Shown: positions 54,840-64,000 of the stretch, piece after piece
How the letters are laid out: every line of letters begins with the position of its first letter
Numbering within the stretch: the first letter of the stretch is position 1
Origin: Gammaproteobacteria bacterium
Lineage (GTDB): Bacteria; Pseudomonadota; Gammaproteobacteria; Enterobacterales; Psychrobiaceae
DNA: 64,000 nt
Direction of reading: 5' to 3'
Assembly (NCBI GenBank): GCA_013214945.1
Contig: JABSRT010000003.1
Location: 186,001 to 250,000, forward strand
Program-made: the position numbers and the translations under genes
The notes under the pieces: generated by a model
What the model saw: only the letters and a program-made list of their open reading frames with translations
What the model was told of the DNA's origin: nothing
Databases searched by the model: none

Positions 54840-56165
54840 GTGAATAGAATAAGGCTAGGTAAACGACTGGGGCGGTTAGCATGCTTAATGGTGCTAAGTA
54901 CTGTATTGGCTGCACCAACCTTGGCGGTGCAGCATACCAGTGAAGAAACATCATTGCAGCAGACCCAGAAGTTACGGTTGTTATCTAATCGATTTCGAGT
55001 TGACCAGGCGATCGATAAAATTGTGTTTATTATCGACCGGGTGCCAGAGTCTGCGCCTATTATCTTAGTTCAGCCTGACGGCAGTAAACTTTATGCCAAC
55101 CGCGAACATGATAATGTAAAATGGATGGACGGCAATGCTGGGGACATGATCGAAATTACTCAACCTCAGATTGGCCCTTGGCAAATTATTGGTGATATCT
55201 TGCCGAGCAGTGAAATAAGGTTAGCGACCTCGCTCCATCTTGTTGTTAATCCGATCCCCACTGAATTATTTTTTGGTGAAAAAATAAAATTAACCTCGTC
55301 ATTAAAATTTAATAATAGGTTATTAAAAATTGGTCAGGTTGATGATCTAATTACCCATGAAGTGTATTTACGCAGTTCTGACAATCCACAACATAGTAAC
55401 TTTGGCGCTGGCACTTTTATCATTGGCGACTTTATTGATAATGGCTTGGGCTTAGATGCTCGTTCTGGCGATGGGGTGTTTACCGGCCGACTTAATCTCG
55501 ATAAGCCAATTGGTCATTATGAGTTATTAGTTAGGGTTGGTAATAAAGTCTTTGAACGCGAATATAAACAAGCGTTACTGCTACGGACTCAGCCTATTGC
55601 AGTCGACTTATTAACGGCGGCGATCAACGGTCAATATACCCTCAGGTTTATCGCTAATGCCAAAGTAGCGAACCTCGATAAAATGTTGTTGCAGATTAAA
55701 GTGAAAAACCCAGATGATACGACTAAGCATTACAGTATCAATGGGGTGGTCGCGAACCATTTATTTAAATTACCCGAAATTGAAACCCCTGGGCGTTATA
55801 AAATTGATATTGATGTTTTTGGCAGTACGGTTGATGGCCGGGACTTCGCTTTTTCTCTGAAACAACTAAAGGTTAAAATTGTTGCTTTGCCTACCAAGGC
55901 AGCTAAAAAGGCGTTGGCCCTATTTGATAGTGAGCAAGAGACGGCATTTGAACAGAAACTAAAGCGTAAAGCACGCGCCAAGGAGCGCCAAGCCGAGGAC
56001 GATACAACAACCTTGATAATCATTGCTATTATGGTCAATGTAATTGTATTGACGGTCGGTGCGTTAATTATGTTTTTAGTCTTCAGGAAAAAGAAGCCGA
56101 AAAAGCCTAAAGAGCCGAAAAAGCCAAAAGAAGATAAGAAAAAAGAGGATGGCAAGAAAAAATGA
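54840..56165 (+). CDS. TIGR03503-like membrane protein
   Basis: 441 residues from GTG 54840 after CAGGGAGAAAAT; an ATG two bases earlier runs into a stop. An N-terminal signal segment (about 15-30) precedes a long beta-rich periplasmic region (VRVGNKVFEREYKQALLLRT, LDARSGDGVFTGRL). One membrane helix follows near 395-418 ([20 protein letters not shown]), then a Lys/Pro/Glu-rich cytoplasmic tail. This matches a conserved family found beside dnaQ in vibrios and alteromonads. No function is established. Confidence 0.8.
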   Translation: MNRIRLGKRLGRLACLMVLSTVLAAPTLAVQHTSEETSLQQTQKLRLLSNRFRVDQAIDKIVFIIDRVPESAPIILVQPDGSKLYANREHDNVKWMDGNAGDMIEITQPQIGPWQIIGDILPSSEIRLATSLHLVVNPIPTELFFGEKIKLTSSLKFNNRLLKIGQVDDLITHEVYLRSSDNPQHSNFGAGTFIIGDFIDNGLGLDARSGDGVFTGRLNLDKPIGHYELLVRVGNKVFEREYKQALLLRTQPIAVDLLTAAINGQYTLRFIANAKVANLDKMLLQIKVKNPDDTTKHYSINGVVANHLFKLPEIETPGRYKIDIDVFGSTVDGRDFAFSLKQLKVKIVALPTKAAKKALALFDSEQETAFEQKLKRKARAKERQAEDDTTTLIIIAIMVNVIVLTVGALIMFLVFRKKKPKKPKEPKKPKEDKKKEDGKKK

Positions 56166-56288
56166 TCGGCTAATTCGCCAGTCAATATTGTTTAGACGCT
56201 TTTTTCATCTGCTTAGCGTTGAAATTTAATCACTTTGATGCAAAAGTGGTCGGTCAGACAAAAAAACGTGTTTGTAAGAAAAAACAGG

Positions 56289-56317
56289 TTGACGAACTAG
56301 GGGGGGAGCCGTATTAT
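56289..56317 (+). promoter_or_regulatory. Strong sigma-70 promoter of the tRNA operon
   Basis: TTGACG, 17 bp, TATTAT, followed by a GC-rich discriminator (CAGCCCCGC). This is typical of stable-RNA promoters under stringent control. The leader to 56435 shows several small hairpins, probably for RNase processing. Confidence 0.8.
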
Positions 56318-56435
56318 CAGCCCCGCAAACAACGAGACGGATTCGAAAGAAGAAGTCTTCGCTAAGTTAAGAATATATTCGAGGTCGTAAGACCGGTTCT
56401 TAACTAACACTAACTTGTTAGGGTTAAGCGACAAC

Positions 56436-56512
56436 GGAGCGGTAGTTCAGTTGGTTAGAATACCGGCCTGTCACGCCGGGGGTCGCGAGTTCGAGTCTCG
56501 TCCGTTCCGCCA
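56436..56512 (+). tRNA. tRNA-Asp (GTC)
   Basis: 77 bases with a full cloverleaf: acceptor GGAGCGG/CCGTTCC, anticodon GTC in CCTGTCACG, TTCGAGTC T-loop and encoded CCA. Confidence 0.97.
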
Positions 56513-56562
56513 ACGCTGTTTGTACAATGTAATAACTTAGATAGCTTTATCATAATTAATAT

Positions 56563-56638
56563 GGGGCTATAGCTCAGCTGGGAGAGCACCTGCCTTGCAC
56601 GCAGGGGGTCTGCGGTTCGATCCCGCATAGCTCCACCA
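56563..56638 (+). tRNA. tRNA-Ala (TGC)
   Basis: 76 bases; acceptor GGGGCTA/TAGCTCC, anticodon TGC in CTTGCAC, GTTCGATC T-loop and encoded CCA. Confidence 0.97.
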
Positions 56639-56652
56639 TATTAATTACCTGT

Positions 56653-56728
56653 GTCCCCTTCGTCTAGTGGCCTAGGACACCGCCCTTTCACGGCGGTAAC
56701 AGGGGTTCGAAACCCCTAGGGGACGCCA
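56653..56728 (+). tRNA. tRNA-Glu (TTC)
   Basis: 76 bases; acceptor GTCCCCT/AGGGGAC, anticodon TTC in CTTTCAC, GTTCGAAAC T-loop and encoded CCA. It is the last member of the array. Confidence 0.97.
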
Positions 56729-56840
56729 CTTTTTTGCGTCAAGTTACATCCTGATAAAACATTCCTTGCTTTAAATTAAACTATTTCTAATAAAACCCCC
56801 CTTAGAACTCTATCTGTTTTACCTGATCTCTTTTAAAATC

Positions 56841-56861
56841 AAAACAAAACAAAACAAAACA
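56841..56861. repeat. AAAAC tandem repeat
   Basis: Four copies of AAAAC just beyond the tRNA array, in otherwise gene-free DNA. Confidence 0.75.
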
Positions 56862-56910
56862 ATACTTTCTGATGATCTTCTTTTTTTATGAGCTAATTTC
56901 TGATGTCCTA

Positions 56911-57076
56911 ATAGTAATCCCCGTTAGATGATGATCACTTGTGCTTGATAAAACCATTTAGCCGGTCTGTTTCCGTTCCCATGAGTTAGTATTCCTGCAT
57001 TGCCCTAAGTCGAGATATGTGTCTAAATTGATTTTCTCTACGCACAACTAGGTCATAAATTTAATGTAATTGGTAT
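56911..57076. mobile_element. MITE-like element, copy C1 (diverged left half)
   Basis: The last 56 bases (57021-57076) are identical to 57181-57236. The left half (for example GTGCTTGATAAAACCATTT) is a diverged form of the next element. It ends with ATTGGTAT and is followed one base later by copy C2, making a tandem pair. Confidence 0.7.
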
Positions 57077-57077
57077 A

Positions 57078-57236
57078 ATACCAATCCCATTAATTAAGTG
57101 ATTACCTGAGCTTGATAAAATCCATTCATTCGGCGTTGCTCTCACTCCTAATAGCTAGCTATTACTCAATCGAGCGCCTTGTCTAAATTGATTTTCTCTA
57201 CGCACAACTAGGTCATAAATTTAATGTAATTGGTAT
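57078..57236. mobile_element. MITE-like element, copy C2 (159 bp)
   Basis: ATACCAAT to ATTGGTAT with central AATAGCTAGCTATT. It is a near match, in reverse, to copy B at 47331-47489. It lies between the tRNA array and iscX. Confidence 0.85.
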
Positions 57237-57297
57237 AAACATTTATCGGTTATAATCGAGCTAAACTCAGCTGTGATTTAATTGAAACGAGGTAAGC

Positions 57298-57498
57298 ATG
57301 AAATTACATTGGACAGATTCACTAGATATTGCATTAGACCTGATAGAAGCACATCCCGACGTTGATCCCACCCAATTGCACTTTACTCAATTGATGCAAT
57401 GGATCCTCGCTTTAGAAAATTTCGATGATGATCCTAAACATTGTGGTGAAAGAGTGCTTGAAGCAGTTCAGCTAGCATGGATAAGTGAAGTAGATTAG
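57298..57498 (+). CDS. iscX: Iron-sulfur assembly protein IscX
   Basis: 66 residues matching IscX (YfhJ) along its length: LHWTDSLDIALDLIEAHPDVDP, LHFTQLMQWILALENFDDDP, ERVLEAVQLAWISE. IscX binds IscS and iron and tunes cluster assembly. It normally ends the isc operon, but here it stands alone between MITE copies and fadE. ACGAGGTAAGC precedes the ATG. Confidence 0.92.
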   Translation: MKLHWTDSLDIALDLIEAHPDVDPTQLHFTQLMQWILALENFDDDPKHCGERVLEAVQLAWISEVD

Positions 57499-57608
57499 TC
57501 ATTTTATACGAACTACATTAAGTAGCGAAGTGTTGTGGCACCTCGCTACCTGATATCAGTAGCTGTTAACGAGAGTAAAAACCGATTTATTTAAGTGGCA
57601 CTGGTGTT

Positions 57609-57767
57609 ATACCAATTACATTTAACAATTGACCACCTGTGCTGGTTTAAATCAACAATAACTGCGTACCTCTCAATCCCAATAGCTAGCTATTGGTCAT
57701 TCGAGCGCCTTGTTCTTGAAAATTTCCCCTGCGCACAACAAGATCATATCTTTAATGCAATTGGTAT
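57609..57767. mobile_element. MITE-like element, copy D (159 bp)
   Basis: ATACCAATT to ATTGGTAT, central CAATAGCTAGCTATTG, related over its length to copy A and in its right half to C. Its end overlaps the last 24 bases of the fadE reading frame (57744-57767). Confidence 0.82.
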
Positions 57768-60188
57768 TATTTGTAATTCTTCAGGGGCAAAATCATCGAC
57801 GTTAATTGCCGCTAAACGGCCAACCTCAGTCACCCGTAGGTGTTGGGCTTCTTCTTCATCGATACAGCCAAGTGCTAAAGCACGATCGGCTAACTTATCC
57901 AAAAAGATTAATGGCTCTTTTTTCCCGGTTGCTTGGGATATCTTTTGTAATATTTTTTCAGCCACTAATATATCTCGCAAGGTCTGCTCTTGCACCCCGA
58001 CCGGGTTATTTTCATTGGCGGATAAATACTGACCATAACCGAGCCTGTCGCGGCTTAAGCTCGGGCTTTGAATTAACTGCGCTACTTCTTGATCTAGTGC
58101 GTCGTAGGTCGTTACTAAGGTTATTCCCGTAGGGTAGAGCACCCAACGCAATATTTTACCAAGCAGTGGCGCGGGGAAATTACGTAATAGCTCATCGAGC
58201 GCGGTTTGTGCTTTAAATAACGAATCACGTACCGCCCAGTGCACTAAGGGTAAATCTTGTTGTTGGCGGCCTTCGTCATTAAAGCGCTTAAGCGTGGCAG
58301 AGCATAAATAAAGTTGGCTTAAAATATCACCTAAGCGCGCCGAGATGCGTTCTTTACGTTTTAACTCGCCGCCCAAGACGGCCATCGAGATATCAGATAA
58401 AAAGGCTAAATTAGCTGAAAAGCGATTCATGTGCTGATAATAACGCTTGGTTTCATCGTTAAATGGCGAGTTTGAGAATCGACTATTAGTGATGCCGAGC
58501 CAAAAACTGCGACAAAAGTTACTGACAGCAAAACCAATGTGACCAAAGACCGCGTGATCAAATTTCTCAAGGGCTTCACGTTCGTCGGTCAGTTGCGCCG
58601 CATCTAATTCAGCCAAGACATAAGGGTGGCATCGAATGGCGCCCTGACCATAAATAATTAACGAGCGGGTTAAAATATTAGCGCCTTCAACGGTAATGGC
58701 AATCGGAGCACCTTGATAACCGCGACCAATATAATTGTTAGGGCCCAGACAAATGCCTTTGCCACCGTGTATATCCATTGCATCAATGACACAGCGTTGC
58801 ATCCGATCGGTTAAATGGTATTTTACGATGGCTGATACCACCGACGGTTTTTCACCTAAATCGATAGCACCTGTGGTCATGGTGGTCACTGCATCCATTA
58901 GATAGGCATTGCCACCAAGGCGTGCCAGTGGTTCTTCAACGCCTTCCATTTTACCAATCGGTATTTTAAATTGACGGCGGATCCTGCTATATGCTCCTGT
59001 GGCAATCGCCAAAGTTTTTATCGCACCCGTCGAGTTAGCAGGTAAGGTAATGCCGCGACCAACCGATAAACACTCCACGAGCATTTGCCAGCCACGCCCG
59101 GCCATTTCTGGGCCACCAATAATAAAATCGAGTGGGAAAAACACATCGTCACCAGATGTCGGACCGTTTTGAAACGGAATGTTTAACGGCAAATGACGCC
59201 GGCCAATGTTGACCCCGTCAATATCGGTTGGAATCAGCGCACAGGTTATACCCAGTTCAGGTTTACCACCAAGCAAGCCGTCTGGATCGCGTAACTTAAA
59301 CGCTAGGCCTAATACCGTAGCAACGGGCGCAAGCGTGATATAGCGCTTGTTCCACGTTATTTTCATCCCGAGTATTTCTTCGCCTTGCCAGTCTCCTTTG
59401 CACACGATGCCATAATCGGGAATAGCACCCGCGTCGGAACCCGCTTCAGGGCTTGTGAGTGCAAAACAGGGTATTTCTTGACCGCTGGCTAGACGCGGCA
59501 AATAATGATCTTTTTGGGCTTGGGTGCCATAGTGTTGTAATAATTCACCTGGCCCTAATGAATTGGGCACACCGACGGTGGATGCTAATACGGTACTAAT
59601 GCCAGACAATTTTTGTAATACCCGCGATTGGGCATAAGCTGAAAACTCTAGGCCCCCATATTGCTGCTTAATAATCATCGCAAAAAAGCCATTATCTTTA
59701 AGATATAGCCATAACTCGGGCGATAAATCAGCGTCTTGGTGGCATACCTGATGATCGTTAACCATTGAACAAGCCACTTCAACCGGGCCATCAAGAAAAG
59801 CTTGCTCTTCAGGCGTTAAGCGAGGGGCAGGGTAATTATGCATTTTGTGCCAATTGGGTGCGCCGCGAAACAAATCGGCTTCCCACCAAGTCGTACCTGC
59901 GTCTAATGCCTCTTTTTCTGTCTGTGACATTTCAGGCATTATAGTACGGTACAATTTGAGCATGTGACGACTCAAATACTGCTGGCGTAAGGTTTTAGTG
60001 TTTATCACCACCGCTAACGCAATGTAGATGACTAAAAGTAAATTGGCGGCAATGCCCATGAGTGACAACAAGACTAAATATGCGCCAATCGCCAAGGTAA
60101 AAGTAATTAAAGATGCACGTTTATAGGCAAAAAAACCAACAGCGAAGATAAAAATAACGACTAACAAAAGCATAGACACAGCAATCAC
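57744..60188 (-). CDS. fadE: Acyl-CoA dehydrogenase FadE
   Basis: 814 residues of the long FadE type. Two to three membrane spans at the N-terminus (about 1-65), then the acyl-CoA dehydrogenase core ([54 protein letters not shown]-type helix, [22 protein letters not shown]). A C-terminal extension ends [20 protein letters not shown]. It oxidises fatty acyl-CoA at the start of beta-oxidation, at the inner membrane. The last seven codons and the stop come from a MITE-like element. Confidence 0.93.
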   Translation of the reverse strand: MIAVSMLLLVVIFIFAVGFFAYKRASLITFTLAIGAYLVLLSLMGIAANLLLVIYIALAVVINTKTLRQQYLSRHMLKLYRTIMPEMSQTEKEALDAGTTWWEADLFRGAPNWHKMHNYPAPRLTPEEQAFLDGPVEVACSMVNDHQVCHQDADLSPELWLYLKDNGFFAMIIKQQYGGLEFSAYAQSRVLQKLSGISTVLASTVGVPNSLGPGELLQHYGTQAQKDHYLPRLASGQEIPCFALTSPEAGSDAGAIPDYGIVCKGDWQGEEILGMKITWNKRYITLAPVATVLGLAFKLRDPDGLLGGKPELGITCALIPTDIDGVNIGRRHLPLNIPFQNGPTSGDDVFFPLDFIIGGPEMAGRGWQMLVECLSVGRGITLPANSTGAIKTLAIATGAYSRIRRQFKIPIGKMEGVEEPLARLGGNAYLMDAVTTMTTGAIDLGEKPSVVSAIVKYHLTDRMQRCVIDAMDIHGGKGICLGPNNYIGRGYQGAPIAITVEGANILTRSLIIYGQGAIRCHPYVLAELDAAQLTDEREALEKFDHAVFGHIGFAVSNFCRSFWLGITNSRFSNSPFNDETKRYYQHMNRFSANLAFLSDISMAVLGGELKRKERISARLGDILSQLYLCSATLKRFNDEGRQQQDLPLVHWAVRDSLFKAQTALDELLRNFPAPLLGKILRWVLYPTGITLVTTYDALDQEVAQLIQSPSLSRDRLGYGQYLSANENNPVGVQEQTLRDILVAEKILQKISQATGKKEPLIFLDKLADRALALGCIDEEEAQHLRVTEVGRLAAINVDDFAPEELQIIPIALKI

Positions 60189-60373
60189 CTGATTATTTTG
60201 AAAGGTATATATCTATTTTTATACTAGTTAACAGCGCTTGTCGACAACTATGCAATGAGTTGTTTGATTATATAATGAACGGCTATTTGACGGTTTAATG
60301 AGGTGATTTGGGCAAGGTTGAATCGCTGGACCCAGTGTTAAGAAAAAATTCGGGGTGGGAGATAGCATAAAAT

Positions 60374-60401
60374 TCGCCTATGCGCTAAACGACATAGGCG
60401 A
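60374..60401 (-). terminator. cmoAB terminator
   Basis: TCGCCTATG and CATAGGCGA form a 9-bp stem with a 10-base loop. On the minus strand it is followed by ATTTTAT, 14 bases past the cmoB stop. Confidence 0.78.
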
Positions 60402-60414
60402 GGGAATAACAAGC

Positions 60415-61400
60415 TTAATCGGCTTCGTGATAGGCTTTGTTGGCAATAATGACTGCACGTTTGGGCGCTGGGTGCCCCTCAATTGTTTTAGATGGATCGT
60501 TCGGATCTAAGAAATCGCTCAGAGATTCATACTCCATCCACGGCGTCGCACGTTGCTCGTCGGTGGTCGTTACAGAACAATCAACCATTCGTACGTTGTC
60601 AAAACCGGCTTTTTCAAGCCACAATATTAATGCAGCAACACTGGGTAAAAACCACACATTGTTCATCTTGCCATAGCGACCAGACGGCACTAGTACTTGG
60701 TTTTCGTCACCATCAATTACCAAGGTTTCTAATACAAGTTCACCACCATCTCGTAACTGATCCTTGAGCGCAATAATATGATCGATCGGTGAACGGCGAT
60801 GGTATAACACGCCCATTGAAAACACGGTATCGAACGATTTTAAGGGCGGCAACTGCTCAATACCAAGCGGTAGCAGGTGGGCGCGTTGGTCGTTATTGGC
60901 GAGCTGACGCACAATTTCAAACTGAAATAAGAATAAAGTAGATGGGTCAATGCCAACTGCAAGTTTAGCGTCATCGCCAACCATGCGCCACAAGTGATAA
61001 CCACTGCCACAGCCAACATCAAGAATAGTACGGTTGGTCAGCGGGGTAATGTGTGAACGTAATCGTTGCCATTTCCAGTCACTGCGCCATTCGGTATCAA
61101 TTTCAATGCCGTGTAAATTGAACGGACCTTTACGCCAAGGACTAAATATTTTTAATAGCGACTGCATTTTTTTTAGTTCGCCACTGGCCATTGGCACACT
61201 GTTGCTAATTGACACTTGCTCACTAAAATCAATTTGATCGGCGCCAGTGGTTGGCAGTTTATTTAGTACTTTTGACCATTTATCAAATTGGCCGTGTTGG
61301 TGTTCTTGGTGCCATTTGGCCAGTTGAGCCGGTAATATTTCAAGCCAGTGACTTAATTGGTTTTTGGCGATTATTTGATAAAAATTACTAAAATCAATCA

Positions 61401-61401
<1 letters not shown>
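60415..61401 (-). CDS. cmoB: tRNA U34 carboxymethyltransferase CmoB
   Basis: 328 residues with the CmoB pattern: [52 protein letters not shown] (SAM-like site), [20 protein letters not shown]. It transfers the carboxymethyl group of Cx-SAM to hydroxyuridine 34 of tRNAs. Its ATG overlaps the cmoA stop (TAATG). Confidence 0.96.
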
Positions 61402-62557
<1,156 letters not shown>

Positions 62558-64000
62558 ATGCGCAGTCATTATTGCGGTGAGCTAAATGAATCACAAATTG
62601 GTCAGGAAGTTGAACTTGTCGGTTGGGTTAACCGTTGTCGCGATCTCGGTGGAGTAATATTCCTAGATCTTCGCGATCGTGAAGGTGTCATTCAGGTTGT
62701 ATATGATCCAGACTTGAAAGAAGTATTCGAATTAGCAAACAGCTTACGTGCTGAATTTTGTGTTTCGATCAAAGGCCTAGTTCGTGCACGTCCTGAAGGT
62801 CAAATTAACAAAGACATGGGCACTGGTGGTGTAGAAGTTCTTGGTAAAGAACTCACTATTATTAACCGTAGTGAGCCGTTACCTTTAACGCTTGATGATC
62901 ATCAGAATAATTCAGAAGAGCAGCGTCTTAAATATCGCTACCTTGATCTGCGTCGCCCTGAAATGACTGAACGTTTAATTTTCCGTTCTAAAGTCACTGG
63001 TTTTGTTCGTCGTTTCCTAGAAGACAATGGTTTCTTAGATATTGAAACGCCAATTCTGACCAAAGCAACGCCTGAAGGCGCGCGTGATTATTTAGTGCCA
63101 AGTCGTACGCATAAAGGTAAATTCTTTGCCTTGCCACAGTCTCCGCAGTTGTTTAAGCAATTGTTAATGATGTCTGGCATGGATCGTTATTACCAAATCG
63201 TACGCTGTTTCCGTGATGAAGATTTACGTGCTGACCGTCAGCCTGAATTTACTCAAATTGATATCGAAACATCGTTTATGACATCGACTCAGGTGATGGC
63301 TAAAACTGAAGAATTAGTGCGTGATTTGTTCAAAGAAATGCTTAGCGTTGACCTAGGTCAGTTCCCAACCATGACTTACGCGGATGCAATGCGTCGTTTT
63401 GGTTCTGATAAGCCAGATCTACGTAACCCGTTAGAGCTAATTGACGTTGCTGACTTATTAAAAGACGTAGAGTTTAAAGTATTCTCAGCCCCTGCTAACG
63501 ATCCTAAAGGTCGTGTTGCGGTATTATGTGTGCCGGGTGGCGCAAAATTAAGCCGTAAGAACATTGATGATTACGGTAAATATGCCGGCATCTACGGTGC
63601 TAAAGGTCTAGCTTGGATGAAGGTTAACGACATCGACGCTGGCATGGACGGTTTACAATCGCCAATCTTGAAGTTCTTAAACGAAGAAGTTGTCACGGCA
63701 TTGCTTGCTCGTTGTAACGCAAAATCTGGCGACATCATTTTATTCGGCGCTGATAGCAATACAGTAGTAACTGATTCTTTAGGCGCGCTACGTCTTAAAG
63801 TTGGTGAAGACTTTAACTTGAATTCTGGCGACTGGAAGCCATTATGGGTTGTTGATTTCCCAATGTTTGAAGAAGTTGAAGGCGGCCTACACGCTATTCA
63901 TCACCCGTTTACTGCCCCTGTTGACATGACACCTGAAGAACTTGAAGCCAATCCTATTGGCGCGATTTCAGATGCTTACGATATGGTATTAAATGGTTGT
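62558..64000 (+). CDS. aspS: Aspartyl-tRNA synthetase (N-terminal 481 residues)
   Basis: Partial at the right edge; about 110 residues are missing. An OB-fold anticodon domain ([40 protein letters not shown]) is followed by the class II core: [32 protein letters not shown] and [20 protein letters not shown] (motif 2). It carries the bacterial GAD insert. AGGAAG precedes the ATG. It charges tRNA-Asp. Confidence 0.97.
   Translation, partial: MRSHYCGELNESQIGQEVELVGWVNRCRDLGGVIFLDLRDREGVIQVVYDPDLKEVFELANSLRAEFCVSIKGLVRARPEGQINKDMGTGGVEVLGKELTIINRSEPLPLTLDDHQNNSEEQRLKYRYLDLRRPEMTERLIFRSKVTGFVRRFLEDNGFLDIETPILTKATPEGARDYLVPSRTHKGKFFALPQSPQLFKQLLMMSGMDRYYQIVRCFRDEDLRADRQPEFTQIDIETSFMTSTQVMAKTEELVRDLFKEMLSVDLGQFPTMTYADAMRRFGSDKPDLRNPLELIDVADLLKDVEFKVFSAPANDPKGRVAVLCVPGGAKLSRKNIDDYGKYAGIYGAKGLAWMKVNDIDAGMDGLQSPILKFLNEEVVTALLARCNAKSGDIILFGADSNTVVTDSLGALRLKVGEDFNLNSGDWKPLWVVDFPMFEEVEGGLHAIHHPFTAPVDMTPEELEANPIGAISDAYDMVLNGC

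Noticed and set aside
56318-56435. Hidden rRNA gene in the tRNA leader
   Set aside because: The segment is far too short and lacks any rRNA core sequence; it is a tRNA leader.
57595-58032. 145-codon plus-strand frame over the end of fadE
   Set aside because: It runs through MITE DNA and antisense to fadE; its composition is not protein-like.

Overview
The window looks like a chromosomal piece of a marine gammaproteobacterium of the Alteromonadales type (Shewanella/Colwellia-like). The basis is the gene set: cmoA-cmoB, aspS, glnS, dnaQ followed by a TIGR03503-like gene and a tRNA-Asp/Ala/Glu array, astE, a branched-chain 2-oxoacid dehydrogenase operon, a large membrane-anchored fadE, iscX, and many GTG starts. 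The genus is inferred from gene content and not proven. No rRNA, prophage, transposase or CRISPR array is visible.

Layout. 1-3.7 kb: edge of an amino-acid-type binding-protein gene, then a sulfur amino acid block (PLP lyase/synthase, divergent Lrp-type regulator, homocysteine methyltransferase). 3.9-7.1 kb: a MerR-controlled methyltransferase, a Qnr-like pentapeptide-repeat protein and small enzymes. 7.1-19.6 kb: a LacI-regulated catabolic island with a sugar/inositol-type ABC transporter (binding protein, two permeases, a single-domain ATPase), three Gfo/Idh/MocA dehydrogenases and three TIM-barrel isomerase/dehydratase proteins related to IolG, IolH and IolE. Its two arms share a 67-bp promoter element. 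19.7-29.2 kb: FKBP isomerase, a MocR/PaiB-type divergent pair, YcaQ-type DNA glycosylase, LysR regulator, CNT nucleoside transporter, HAD phosphatase, AlkD-like repair protein, VOC and START-like proteins.

29.4-43 kb: a soluble FIST-domain chemoreceptor, a TetR/HPP pair, hydrolase, periplasmic binding protein, NYN-LOTUS protein, a translationally coupled Ada-AlkA fusion plus Ogt, MOSC, YbaK, DODA-like protein, aspartate aminotransferase and ElyC. 43-49 kb: OmpA-family protein, glnS, an OhrR-like/glutathione peroxidase pair, astE. 49-56 kb: bkd operon, YafS-like methyltransferase, dnaQ, TIGR03503-like protein. 56-64 kb: tRNA-Asp/Ala/Glu behind a strong promoter, iscX, fadE, cmoAB and the start of aspS.

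Two things stand out. The first is the 8-19.6 kb oxidoreductase/TIM-barrel system. It resembles inositol catabolism but lacks IolA, B, C and D here, so its substrate is open. It could use an oxidise, eliminate or epimerise, hydrate and reduce logic. The second is a family of roughly 136-166 bp MITE-like elements with ATACCAAT/ATTGGTAT ends at 45.9, 47.3, 56.9-57.2 and 57.6 kb. One of these supplies the last codons of fadE.
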